Source: Marasmius tenuissimus (lineage: Eukaryota; Basidiomycota; Agaricomycetes; Agaricales; Marasmiaceae). Taken from it: a stretch of 64,000 nucleotides of DNA. Numbering within the stretch: the first letter of the stretch is position 1; each line of letters starts with the position of its first letter. A program made the translations under genes and the position numbers. Of this stretch, positions 1-10,853 are shown piece after piece. The DNA lies in the NCBI GenBank assembly GCA_029532415.1, contig JAQOTA010000033.1:186001-250000 (forward strand), written 5' to 3'. The notes beneath the pieces are model-generated. The model was not told the origin of the DNA. It worked only from the letters and a program-made list of their open reading frames with translations, and did not search any database.

Positions 1-562
1 GGTATCGTATCCTTTCTCGACGAACCTTTGATATTGTTATTCTCACAAGACTTGCACTAGGTACAACTATGACACCAAGAACATCCCGAAGGGTGTTGAG
101 GTTGGAACAGAGGCGGGTTGCACCGACTATTAGAAACGACTTCACGCCTAGCGAAAGTTGAAAGCACCAACATAGTAATGCAATTGAGATCGTGCTATGA
201 TCCCAAAGTTCGAAAGTCTATAGAGCTAAAGATGTATAACTTTCGATGGATTTGAATTTCACTATCTCTTGATGTCGACCGTGTTTGTAAGGAAAGGAAA
301 ACCGTTAGGACGGGCTCTCGGTTAGAGTGCCAGAGTCACCTAAAACCCACGATGGGACACCCACTCACACTCAAGCAGCTCTTCGTGATATCCCTTATAG
401 TATTGTAATTGTATAGAAGTTGATATTCCGGCGTTACTCAGGTGAGTAAGTATCCCCTCTGGAATTGTCATGGTACTGTGAATCTTTTGACCAGTACTTG
501 CAATAGTAAGTCAACCCGGATAATCGCTATTGACTCAATCCATAAAAAATCCAAACACCTCA
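1..562. other. Unassigned flank downstream of P450 copy 1
   Basis: No gene can be supported here. The stretch lies 3' of the minus-strand P450 and probably holds its 3' untranslated region and terminator. I see no repeat or RNA gene. Confidence 0.4.
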
Positions 563-2842
563 TCACCTTTCGTCTTTCTTCAACCCCAAAAGTTCCCACC
601 GGTCTTGTGCATCTTGAAATGCATTTTCAATACCCTCCTTATGTTGTGAAGACCTCGGTTCAAACACGACATTGAATGGGACCGCGTTCGTCACCGCCCC
701 AGTCGAATAACTATCCTCATCCCACGGATCCAGAAGTTGCACAGCTCCCGTACGTGGATTCCTTGGACCTCGCATATCGAGCCCCCAAAGAATACGCGCG
801 ACGACAAAGAAAATCGACGCTTCTGCAATATGAGATCCCATGCAAAAGCGGCGACCCCAGCCAAACACGTAACTATAGAGGTTAATGAGAACAAGATTAG
901 TTCAACTGAACACCGAAAACGCACTGGTCTCTCGTTTGGCCTGTGCCACTTCCACCCCAACGCATCGGGAGCTCTCCCATCCACCTATCCGGATTGAACT
1001 CCTTTGGCTTCTGAAAGCATGTCGGATCAAGGTGAATAGCCCAGATGTTGCCAATAACAACCGACCCCTTGGGTATGAAGTATCCGCTGTATGTAGTATC
1101 TTCCGTGGAACGGTGCGGTACACCTGAAGGTGAACTCAGCCTCGAACAGGGCCAGTCAAAGAAGGATCCCTTACCAAGCGGGACGGGAGGACGGCAACGT
1201 AAAACTTCCTTAATGATTGCTACGACATAAGGCGGGTTCTCCTGGTCTTCGAACGTAGGAAGCCTGTGTGCTCCGACTATCTTGTCAATCTCTTCACGTG
1301 CCTACCGGACCCACAAGAATACGCGGATCAGTCGTGAGACACAATTCACGAGTCAAGTATCACAAAGAGTGACTTACTTTGTCCAGGACTTGGGGATACC
1401 AAAGCATGAATGGCACAAAGGATGTGATCGTGCTTGCTGTCGAATCAGATCCAGCCTCCAGAACCGTCCCGGCGGAGTAAGCTAGAAGGATATCTCGCAG
1501 CCAGTTACCACCTGATGTTAGTCCGCGCCCAGAGGTGACTTGGTCTCTATCAATTGTACCATCTCGTGCTTTGAGGTACCTCTCGACGAAGCAGTCCGGA
1601 CGGTTGACGCCCGACTCATGATCAGCACGAATCTTGTTAAGGAGGCTGCCGTATACATGGAATTCTCTGAGGAGTAGCCATCAGTCACGTTATTAACACA
1701 GTGTACGTTTTAATTACCTTCGATGCATCTTTTGCGCTTTCAGCCGCCAGGGTGACAATATATCAGGGAGTTTTTGGAGGAAGGTCAATGTGTCCGCCCT
1801 GAATCAAATTGAGGATCACGAAGGGGCTCGAGAAGGTACTTGGGGCATGTATCTTACGTGAATGCTCCCGGAAGCATGCAATCAGTCAAGTTGTTCACCA
1901 CCTCGTAAATTTCGTGCCTGTGTGGGACTTTTCAATATCCAACCTGGATTATTTAAGCTCTGAAAACAAACAGAGACTTGTTGTCCTTGATCCTGTCAAC
2001 CCGCTCACCATACATAACCAGCATTACTATACTTGTGGCCTGAAACGGCCGCCGGACATCGGATGGATGTCAGGGATAATTGATCAAATCTTCAGTTCGC
2101 GAAAAACCAATGACTCACGAATCGCCGAACAAGTGAGAACCAATGTTGCGCGAGAAACTCTGGATCGTGCAGCAACTCTTGTTCGCTTGTTTTCCCTCCC
2201 ATGAGGATCGCGGTGCGACTCCCATGTCGTAGGAGGTCGTATAGAAATACAGTGGCTTCCAATTCCTGAACACTTCGGTGCTCCCTACTTGGTAAGGGCC
2301 CGAGTGATGATGTCAGTTCTTTACGAATCAACTGTACGAAATGTTGATTGAGTTGACCGAATTGAACCAACGTTTTATTGAGTCCTGAGCCAATTAGCAG
2401 CTGCGTACCTTATATTCGGGGGACGAACCAGCAAGAAACACCATCCGCTGACCAGCACTCAAAACCTCGGAGGCAACGTGCATAGGCATACGATCGCAAA
2501 GATCTTATTTTTCTTGACGAGCAACTCTTCGGTGGCTTCCGGGGCGTTGAGGACGACCAGATGGTCCGAACCTGCCTTGAGATGATAGATAGGCCCGTAC
2601 TCGAGTGCCCATTCCCGAAACTAATATCTTAGATAAGTCGCAAGTTTTTCGACAGAAATCAGAATAGAGCTGACCTTCACCCATTGGCGCATTTTGGGCA
2701 ACTGCAAGAGATTACCGATCACTGGGAGTTTCGTTGGGCCAGGAGGATGGTTAGATTTTCTGGTAGGGCGCCATAAAGCTTGATAAGTAACATAGAAGAA
2801 CAGGCATGCAGTAGCAATGATCGAGAGGAGGTACGTCGACAT
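563..2842 (-). pseudogene. Cytochrome P450, copy 1, with apparent one-base frameshift
   Basis: A haem-thiolate monooxygenase gene split by short introns. The first exon (2842 downward) gives a membrane anchor of about 20 residues, then a basic stretch and the proline-rich hinge (HPPGP) of microsomal P450s. An I-helix segment with AGSDST lies near 1440-1490. The K-helix ExxR (KEVLRCRP) is near 1210, and the last exon has the haem loop [10 protein letters not shown] near 840-868, ending in TGA at 563-565. All exons match the neighbouring copy at 5443-7682. Near 2494-2497 this copy reads TTTGCGATCG where the other reads TTTGGCGATCG. The missing G throws the exon out of frame and exposes stops. 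The motifs downstream are otherwise well kept, so this is either a recent pseudogene or a base error. The substrate cannot be told from sequence; neighbours give no clear biosynthetic cluster. Confidence 0.8.
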
Positions 2843-3336
2843 GGCAGTTCACTGAAAATTTCCCGCGGATCCAAGCTTTAAGAACAAAATCGATTGAATG
2901 CATGAGAGAATGTGGCGAACGAATAAATGCATACGCTGCAAAGACGGGGTATGATCGAGCATGAAGTGAATTTAGACTAATCCTCCTCGTTACGAACGAC
3001 CATAAAAGGCTAACTGCATTACGATGTCTGTCATTGGGGGGACGGGAGTTCAGTCAACGTCGATTCGTGACTCGTAATCGACAATTCAGTTGTTCTTCGA
3101 TCTAAAAATGACCTGTAGTCAACCTGCAGCAAATCTAGAGTGTGTTTGGAGTGTATCAAACAAAGAGTAGGCTGCCACCTCAGTAGTGTTGGTGATAACT
3201 CACGAACTAGGCCAAGCCACTTTCAGTGCTCCTGAGATGTCAGATACACGGGTTAGAATGAGGTTGCGTGGGTCCTGACAGGCAACATGGAAGTTGAGGA
3301 GAAAGCCGTACACGTGATAAATTTTCGGAATCAATA
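2843..3336. other. Spacer upstream of P450 copy 1
   Basis: No coding signal is supported. It should contain the promoter of the minus-strand P450 gene that starts at 2842; I do not see a convincing TATA box. Confidence 0.35.
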
Positions 3337-3934
3337 GTGACGGTCAGAGTTGAGTTGACCGCGCGGTCAACTCGCGGTCAAGACGAGATCAAGTTTTCGT
3401 TCAAACTCATTTGATCTTGTTTTGATCGTGTTCAGCTCTGAACGTCCTCTGATCAGCTCCCTCTGTATTCCTCAAACTCTTCTCGCAAAATCGATTTTTT
3501 TTGGTACCAAGAACCACGCCAAGAACCATGGTAGCACTTTACACTGTGAACTCAGATGCAGGTGTAGCTGTCTCTTGTGTGTGTTTTGAGTTGTTCGGTG
3601 TAGTATGACTTCTGTTCCTTATTTTTAGTGTATTTTTTGTACACTGCAGATAGATCAGAGTACCTAGAGTTGGGGCAATAGACTTGATGAGAGGCTCAAA
3701 ACACTATTTGGGTAATGTTATGCCAGTTGTAGGCGGCAAAAATAAATAATTAAAAGTAAAAAGGCCTGTGTTTAACTTGATCGCCTCAGTTTGATCGCGG
3801 TCAAGAGTGTTTGCTCGGCTCCAGAGTCGAGCAAAAAAAGACGCGATCAAAAGTCGATCAAGACTTGACCGAGTTTTTGCTCGAAATTTTGATCGACCAC
3901 TTGACCGCGCGGTCAAGTCAACTCTGACCGTCAC
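3337..3934. mobile_element. TA-flanked MITE with palindromic terminal repeats
   Basis: A 598-bp non-coding element. Both ends carry a 34-bp terminal inverted repeat that differs at one position; it begins GTGACGGTCAGAGTTGA and ends with the 16-bp perfect palindrome TTGACCGCGCGGTCAA. Each end is bordered by TA (3335-3336 and 3935-3936), the target duplication expected for Tc1/mariner-type elements. The interior is rich in short GATCAA, GGTCAA and TTGATC words in both directions, which could be transposase or host-factor sites. It has no transposase, so it would depend on a partner elsewhere. Confidence 0.8.
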
Positions 3935-4013
3935 TAATGCCGCTTTAAGGCCACGAGGCGAAATCAATTACAATGAACTACCAATTCCCAATACTAACAA
4001 CCAAAACTTCCTC

Positions 4014-4214
4014 ACACTGGGGGCATTTTTCTGTCAAGTAGGGCATGATGTGTTGGTGTCAAGTGTGTCTGACCCTGAAATGGACCATTAAACAAAGATT
4101 CTCTAAGTCCCCCCAAGGTGCAACAACCATTGCTGGGACTTGGCTTGGACCTGGCCCACTTGACACCACCACGACATGTCCTACTCGACAGAAAAATGCC
4201 CGCAGTGTCAGCCT
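4014..4214. mobile_element. Short inverted-repeat element (about 200 bp)
   Basis: Arms of about 50 bp at 4014-4066 and 4157-4214 are imperfect inverted copies; both carry GGGCATTTTTCTGTC and GGTGTCAAGTG. The outer ends read ACACTG and CAGTGT. No clear target-site duplication is visible, so the superfamily is open. A reading frame crosses it but is probably chance. Confidence 0.55.
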
Positions 4215-5442
4215 CTCGGCCTACCTGTCCATTCACCCGCGACATTGTCCTTCCACTCTTAGTGCTGTCCGTAAATCAGCCTCAAAAGATTCACAAGGGC
4301 CACAGCGTAATATCATTGAGGGTCGGTTTATCACCTCCCATCAAAAATCTTCTACTTATACAGCACACCTCCGTCAAGTCCTGGTTGAGCTTCTCGAACC
4401 GCTCCCTTGTCCGACCGAACGCGTCTTCAAAAGCCTTGGATGTCGAAATAGAAATGAGAACCATCTCTTGAGATTCCTATGGGAGTTGCTCGAAGAAGTA
4501 CGGCCGGACAGGATTGTTGTTATCGAAGTTGTTGGAGCAGAAATATCAGATTGGAATATCTTGGAGAGGATTTTTGATCTCGCGAGGATGACGACCCGGA
4601 TATCTGAATGAATCGTATCGAGATTGCCTACGTTTGATTAAATCCTTCCATTTTGGAGTCCAGTATGAACGGAATTGTATATAGGCGTAAGATAGTGTGT
4701 GATGGTAGGTGGTGCACCACGCGCAGGAGCGATTCTCTGGAGCTCAAAAATGTTGATGGGTTTGACTTTGTACGGGAGGTTCTTGTGCCGGAGTACGGAG
4801 TTACTCTTGCATCTTGTGAGCTGGGCGTCGTGACAGAAACAGAATCATGGTCACGAAAGAAAAGCTTGCCTGTTGGTGAAATACACAACGAGTTCACCCC
4901 GACGAAAGCGTACAGGCCAAGGTGTTAGATGGTTGCCATGGTGTAAAAAGGTCATATGGGTTCTGCGTACCGAATACTCTTCGCTCGAACACTTCTTGAT
5001 CGTTTCTCACTGGAGGTACTGTCGTCATTCGGCCGGCTTGCAAGTTGTCGGGTAAATTTGCTCTCGTCAGACTCGAGCAATAATCTCGAGAGCGCTGCGT
5101 CACTCTGCAGAGGTGTTTGACCGTTTGCACTTGATATGTGGTACGGAATGTCTTTACGGATCCGGTTATGATCCGAGTGGAAGAAAGTAATAGATTTCCA
5201 TACTTCGACCAATGCTGTTCCAAATCGGAACTCGACCGAAATCCAAGTGTTGGTTTTGAAGGTTGACGTTGAGTCGTTCTGTTCCCAATGAATATCATAG
5301 TGTCTCTTGCCTGGCTCATAAAGGTGGTGGAGGTTCTGGGTGATGATAGACTGCGTGGTATACAGACATGCCTTGGAATAAAGGTTAACTAAGCCGGAGA
5401 CTTTACAGCGAGCTGTTGTCTACACTATAACACGAAACACTT
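4215..5442. other. Unassigned sequence between P450 copies
   Basis: Open frames of up to about 190 codons on the plus strand and 140 on the minus strand occur here. None shows a family motif, a consistent intron pattern or a signal I recognise. They may be remnants of a decayed gene; I make no product call. Confidence 0.35.
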
Positions 5443-7682
5443 TTACCGTTCATCCCTTTTCAGCCCCAACATCTCCCACTGTTCTTGTGCGTCGTTAAAG
5501 CCATGTTCAATCACCTCCCTGTGATGCTCAGACCTCGGTTGAAACGAAACGTTGAAAGGAACAGCGTTCATCACCGCTCCGGTCGTGAAGTTCTCCTCGT
5601 CCCATGGATCGAGTGACTGAACCTCTCCCGTCGAAGGATTCTTAGGTCCCTGTAAATCGAGTCCCCATAGAATTTGAGCAACAATGATGAAAAGCGAGGC
5701 CTCCGCGACAGATGAACCAAGGCAAAACCGGCGGCCCCAACCAAAGGCGTAGCTTTACAAAGCAGGACACAATCGATGAGTAAAGTACGTGGGTCCAATA
5801 TAAACCCGAAACTCACTTGTCTCTGGCTTGGAGCGAGCCACTTGATCCCCATCGGATTTGAGAGTCTTTTAGCCACCTGTCAGGATTGAACTCCTTCGGG
5901 TTCTCGAAACGGTCAGGATCAAGGTGTATTGCCCAAATATTCCCGAACACGACCGAGCCCTTCGGAATCAAATAACCGTTATAGATGATATCCTCAGTGG
6001 AGCGGTGGGGGATGCCTTGAGCGGAGAAGTGTAAGTTCCGAGAAACAGAACAGGCGTATCAAAGGCTCGGACCAACGGGAATAGCGGGCCGACATCGCAT
6101 GACTTCTTTGACAATGGCAACCACATAGGGAAGGTTCTGTTCGTCGTCAAACGTTGGAAGCCTATCCCGACCAACTACTCGATCTATTTCTTCTTGCGCC
6201 TAAAACAACAGAAGTCAGAACACACCCACCTGGCAAGGAGCGGGAGGAATCACCTTCTGCACGACGTTGGGATTCCGAAGCATAAAGAGAAGAAACGACG
6301 TGATCGTACTGGTCGTCGTGTCTGACCCAGCCTCCAGGATGGTCCCGGCAGTGTACGCCAGAAGGGTATCTCGAAGCCATCCACCATCGGGAGTCAGTCC
6401 ACATCCGGCGGTCGCTTGTTCGCGTTGCTTGGACCCACGGTCTTCAAGGTACTTGCCGACAAAGCATTCCTGGTGACTGGTACCTGCGTTATGTTCAGCC
6501 CGAATTCTGTCGAGAAAACTGCCGTAGAGACTCAGTTCTCTGAAGAGATTGTGGATCGTAAAAAACAAGTTAAGACATAATTGAACGTACTCGTACCTTC
6601 GGTGCATTCTTTGGGCTTCCAATCGCCAGGGCGAAAGAAAATCGGGCAGCTTTTGAAGGAACGTAAATGTATCCGCCCTAACATTGAACATGTGAGAACT
6701 GAGTCAAGAACCACTGAAACGAAGCTCATACAGGAAAGATCCGGGAAGCATGATATCGGTGAACTTGTCTACAACTTCATAGAGGTCGTGTCTGGATAGA
6801 TCACGTAAGTATTAGGCACTTATCATTGATAAAAATGACTCACAGTGCCTCATTCTCCTTTATCTTGTGGACCCGCTCGCCGTACATCACCTGCAGAACT
6901 ATGCTTGTGGACTGATCCAATGTCACAAGAACTTGATGTTGAGGAGGGCTGATAGATAGAGGAAACTTGATTTGACTCACGAATCGACGTACGAGCGAGA
7001 ACCAGTGTTTCTCGAGGAACTCCGTATCGTGTGAGGACCCTCTCGCGTGCAATTTCTCTCCCATGAGCTCCGCCGTCTTATTCCCATGGCTCAAAAGATC
7101 ATATAGGACAACCCTTGACTCCAGTTCTTGAATACGCCTGTGGCCTTTGCTAGGTGCAGGACCGAGTTCTGTTCCCAATACTTTACGAATCGTCTACGTT
7201 CAGAGGCCTTAAATACTTGAATGTAAGACCCCAGAGCCACAGAGCACGTACCTTGTATTCAGGAGACTCACCAGGGAGAAACACCATTCGTTGTCCAGCA
7301 CTCACGATGTCATGGGCTACGTGCGGAGCCATACGATCGCCAAAAATCCTATTGTGCTTGACAAGGAGGTCTTCTGCAGCCTCTGGGGTGTTCAGAACGA
7401 AGATATCAACCGGGCCTGCTTTGAGATAATATATGGGCCCGTATTCGAGCGCCCATTCCCTGAACTAGGTGGGATAAACCGAGTCAAACCTTTAGAGAGC
7501 GAATAATAGAACGTGGAGCATACCTTCACCCATTGCCGTCTCGAGGGTAGCTGGAGGAGGTTACCTATCAGAGGGAGTCGTCTTGGACCAGGAGGATATT
7601 TGAAAGAGCGCGTGCGAGTTCGATAAGTGGCATAGGTCACTATTAATACGGCGACAAGGACTGCAAGGGCACCCGGAAGCAT
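5443..7682 (-). CDS. Cytochrome P450 monooxygenase, copy 2
   Basis: An apparently intact haem-thiolate monooxygenase of roughly 500 residues, expected in the endoplasmic reticulum membrane with a cytochrome P450 reductase partner. The start at 7682 gives a hydrophobic anchor followed by the hinge [13 protein letters not shown]. Exon 1 ends after codon 53 at 7524 with a GTATGC donor. The I-helix oxygen-binding motif AGSDTT is near 6330-6350, the K-helix ExxR (KEVMRCRP) near 6080-6100, the PERF-like FNPDRW near 5880-5900, and the haem loop [10 protein letters not shown] near 5720-5750. The stop is TAA at 5443-5445. The frame stays open through every exon once short introns are removed, for example 57 nt in the exon after ExxR. 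It is a tandem paralogue of the gene at 563-2842; the two share intron positions. Substrate unknown. Confidence 0.87.
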
Positions 7683-10006
7683 GGTTGGGTCTTACGGTCA
7701 GAGGACTTTTTTGACGAGAGGCTTTTGAGCTCCACGGACCCAGCGCCCATATAGTGCTTCCTTCCTTCATGGGTAAACGCAGAGTCCGACCTTTAATGGC
7801 TTAATGTCCATTTTCAATGGGCTAAGCCCATAAGACGGAGGAATCTCAGCCCCTACTAGTGTCTTTAGTATTCTGAAAATAAAACAACACTTCGAAAGCT
7901 TCTGACCGGAGCTCGTCATTTGCTTGTATTTTGTCTCGGGGCCTGGAATGTGGCGAAAGGGTACCACATGAACCAGCTTTTGAATTGATTCGCAACCCAC
8001 GACCATCGCCCGTTGGAGTCAACTAATCACTTGACGGTTGAAGAGTCTTGCTGAAGTACGTTCTAGACTCTCATACAATCAGAATTAAGGGCGATTTAAG
8101 GATAGTAAGTACTATATCTTTGAACGAACCACATTAATGAAGTGGTTGAAGATAAAGGACTTGTCCATCATCCTCGAGGCTTCCAATACCGTAAAATAGG
8201 GAAATGATCTTTGAGGGCTTCCGACAAGGCCACTGCTCGGGGCTACGCGGTGGTCATGAGCAAACATGTATATGTACAAGATACCAAGTTTAACACTGTC
8301 GACTTACATGAAGCGTGTGGCTCAAGAGTCGGCAACTGTTCGACCATAAATTGGTTCTGACATGAGACTGAATACCACATATATACGTGACATACGAATT
8401 TGGCCAGTATCCTTGTCATGATGATAGAGGTCGATGGAAAAGGAAGCCGTGGGAAAGATGATGTGTTGCTCAGGAAATTAATGCGATAATTACCTAAGCG
8501 CTAGGTCCTTGTCCCCAACCGTCATGTTCCAAGACCTTTCACCCGATTCTTTCCTCTTCTACAATGCTACCAGGCAGACAAGTATCACTCGGCCAGGATC
8601 AATGCTCAGGGAGATATTCTCGAAGCGCCAGATATTCGTCGTTTCACTGTTCCCAAAACCCACAGGGGTGGGTCTTACCTGAAGCGTTCCCAAGTCTTCA
8701 TGATTCTTCATCGGTGAACAAGGAATCTAGTATCACCAAAGAATCCATTGATCACTCTTCAATCACCCGTAGTCTTGCTCCTCAAAGGAGAGTTGTTGTC
8801 CTTGATGATGAACACCGTGTCTCTTTCCTATGCGCGGACTCTTTGTGAACGTTGTTTGGTATCGTGAAGTTCAAGGGTCCGTTGGTACGCCATTCAAAAT
8901 CGCTACCCTGCTCACTCTCAATAGACGCATGAAGGTGCTCAAATTTCGCAGATTATCCTCAAGACCTGGTAGTCAGCCGTCGATTATAGTACGAAAACAT
9001 GAGGAAAGCTTTGTTGAGGACAAGCGAGTTATGTCTCTCTTCGTGAACGTATACCTGATTTCAACTATAGGTGTTGTTTCGACGGCACGAAGCTGTACCG
9101 GCCAATTAGGATCGTAAACCCCATTCTCTCGACTCCGAGAGCCTAGAATGGCACGGGGATAAATGAACATGAACCAAACTTACCTTCGTAACATCCCACC
9201 ACGATTTTCAGGCTAGTCGCTGTGGCCAATAGTTCTTCTTGCTACCAGAGCTTAGTAATGTCTTCGTTTTCGCCATCTGCGTCATCATGATGATGATCTA
9301 GACTCAACATTAATTGGCACCTCCCGCTTCATGATGCAAGTTACGCAGTTCTCCGCTTAGTCGGATCTGGGATGCTGAGAAATAGCTCAACGTCCGCAGT
9401 ACTGCATACTTAGCCATTGGGCGCGCCCTTCGTTTCAGTTCTCTACTAATTTTCGTGTATCACGGGAGCGTGAATACATTTCCACGCCCCGAACGGAGCA
9501 GACTATGGCGCTCAGAAACCTTGTAGGTCCCCGTATCCACATAAAGACCGAAGAAGCGGCGCCCTCGTCGCCATTTGGTCTTACCCTGATAGCTACGCGC
9601 CATAATTGGGGTCTGGGGAACTCAGTTGATCCCGGCTCGCCCAGATCTTCTCGACTGTCCGTCCGTTGATGACGATGTGCTTTATATGGGTGCCATCTAG
9701 CCTCTGAAGGGCGCGCCGAGCAGTAAAACCGCATGGCGCGCGGGCGGGTATCTATGTATCAAGCCACCGTATGGAAGGGATTGATCAAGGCTTGTTGTTC
9801 GACTCCCACCATGATCATGAAGTGAACTTTGTGTTTTTAGAATGAATGTTCATTCCCATTTACAGCTCTCGCCGCCCGCAAAGCTACAATAGTAAGCGCA
9901 GGGTTCATACGATGATGAAACAGATGCGATGATACTCAAATTTGAGGTGCTATTAAGGTAGGTGCTTTGCCCCGCTAGATATTCGGAGAATGGAGGCGAA
10001 CCCACG
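7683..10006. other. Gene-poor interval, no product supported
   Basis: Several frames of 60-100 codons exist on both strands, but none has a recognisable motif. Around 8530-8840 a plus-strand frame looks more protein-like than its surroundings, yet lacks a clear start and family. At about 9418-9735 a GC-rich block is bordered by inverted copies of GGCGCGCCCTTC. Confidence 0.35.
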
Positions 10007-10015
10007 ATATATAAA
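10007..10015 (+). promoter_or_regulatory. TATA box of the CAP/PR-1 gene
   Basis: ATATATAAA lies 85 bases before the start codon at 10100 and is followed by a pyrimidine-rich leader (TTCCCTCTATCTTCC type), as in well-expressed fungal promoters. Confidence 0.6.
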
Positions 10016-10099
10016 CCCGATCGGATGTAGGTCTTCACCCAGAGAACCTTTCTTCTGATTTGTTCCCTCTATCTTCCACCTTCCATCTCCCTCCCAGAA

Positions 10100-10853
10100 A
10101 TGAAAGTCCTCTCTCTCCTCACCGCTGCCGGAGTTGCCTCCTATTCAACCGCCAGCACCATCCAACGCCGGGCACCCGTGCTCACTGACGTACTCAACGC
10201 TCACAACGACTTCAGAGCTCAGCACGGTGCTGCTGCGCTCACTTGGAGTGACACTCTAGCCAATGCCGCTCAGAGCTGGGCGGATCGATGTGTTTTTGAG
10301 CATTCTGGTGGGGCTGTTGGCCCGTACGGTGGTACGTACTATTGAATCATGCCCCAGCATACTTATCCGGCTGGTAGCTGACCGATATCAATCTCACTTT
10401 CAGAGAACCTCTATGCCGCAGCTCCAGGTGGAGCTAACCCCGTGGATGGCGTGAAGAGTTGGACTAATGAGGCTTGTGCGTGGTTCTTGATCGCCGTTCA
10501 TGTTTTTCTGGTGAGCTGACATGTGGACTCTGATCAGCGGATTACGACCCGAACAACCCTCAACCATCTCACTTCACGCAAGTGGTGTGGAAGGCATCGA
10601 CGGAGCTTGGGTGTGCCGTTGCTGAATGTGGAGACAAGATATTTCCAAACTTCCCGGTACGTTCCCTTGTCAACGGTATCGACCGTGGAATGTTGAGGTC
10701 TGATCTTCGGTTGTTTTCTAGACATCGACGTTCCTCGTGTGTGAATACAGCCCCGCGGGTAACGTTATTGGACAGTTCCCGTACGTATACACGTACCTCC
10801 CGATAAATGTGTGCTAAAGTCGCGCTCTCTATAGTGAAAACGTCCAGCCGTGA
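10100..10853 (+). CDS. Secreted CAP-domain (PR-1/SCP-like) protein
   Basis: A 166-residue protein in five exons: 10100-10331, 10404-10475, 10538-10656, 10722-10780 and 10835-10853. They total 501 bases with every junction in frame. Residues 1 to about 19 form a signal peptide. The rest is one CAP domain: HNDFRAQHG at the first helix, LTWSDTLANAAQSWADRC, FEHSGG, then ENLY, HFTQVVWKAS, GCAVAEC and CEYSPAGN. The histidines and glutamates of the CAP cavity (in FEHS, ENLY and HFTQVVW) are present. Fungal relatives such as yeast Pry proteins bind sterols or fatty acids outside the cell; that role is inferred here. The protein is shorter than many family members because it has no low-complexity stalk between signal and domain. 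A TATA box and pyrimidine-rich leader precede it. Confidence 0.9.

Noticed and set aside
4045..4611. Plus-strand 188-codon frame
   Set aside because: It runs through a small inverted-repeat element and shows no motif, promoter or intron logic.
9418..9735. Transposon bounded by GGCGCGCCCTTC
   Set aside because: Only about 12 bp are inverted, with no target duplication; could be chance in a GC-rich block.
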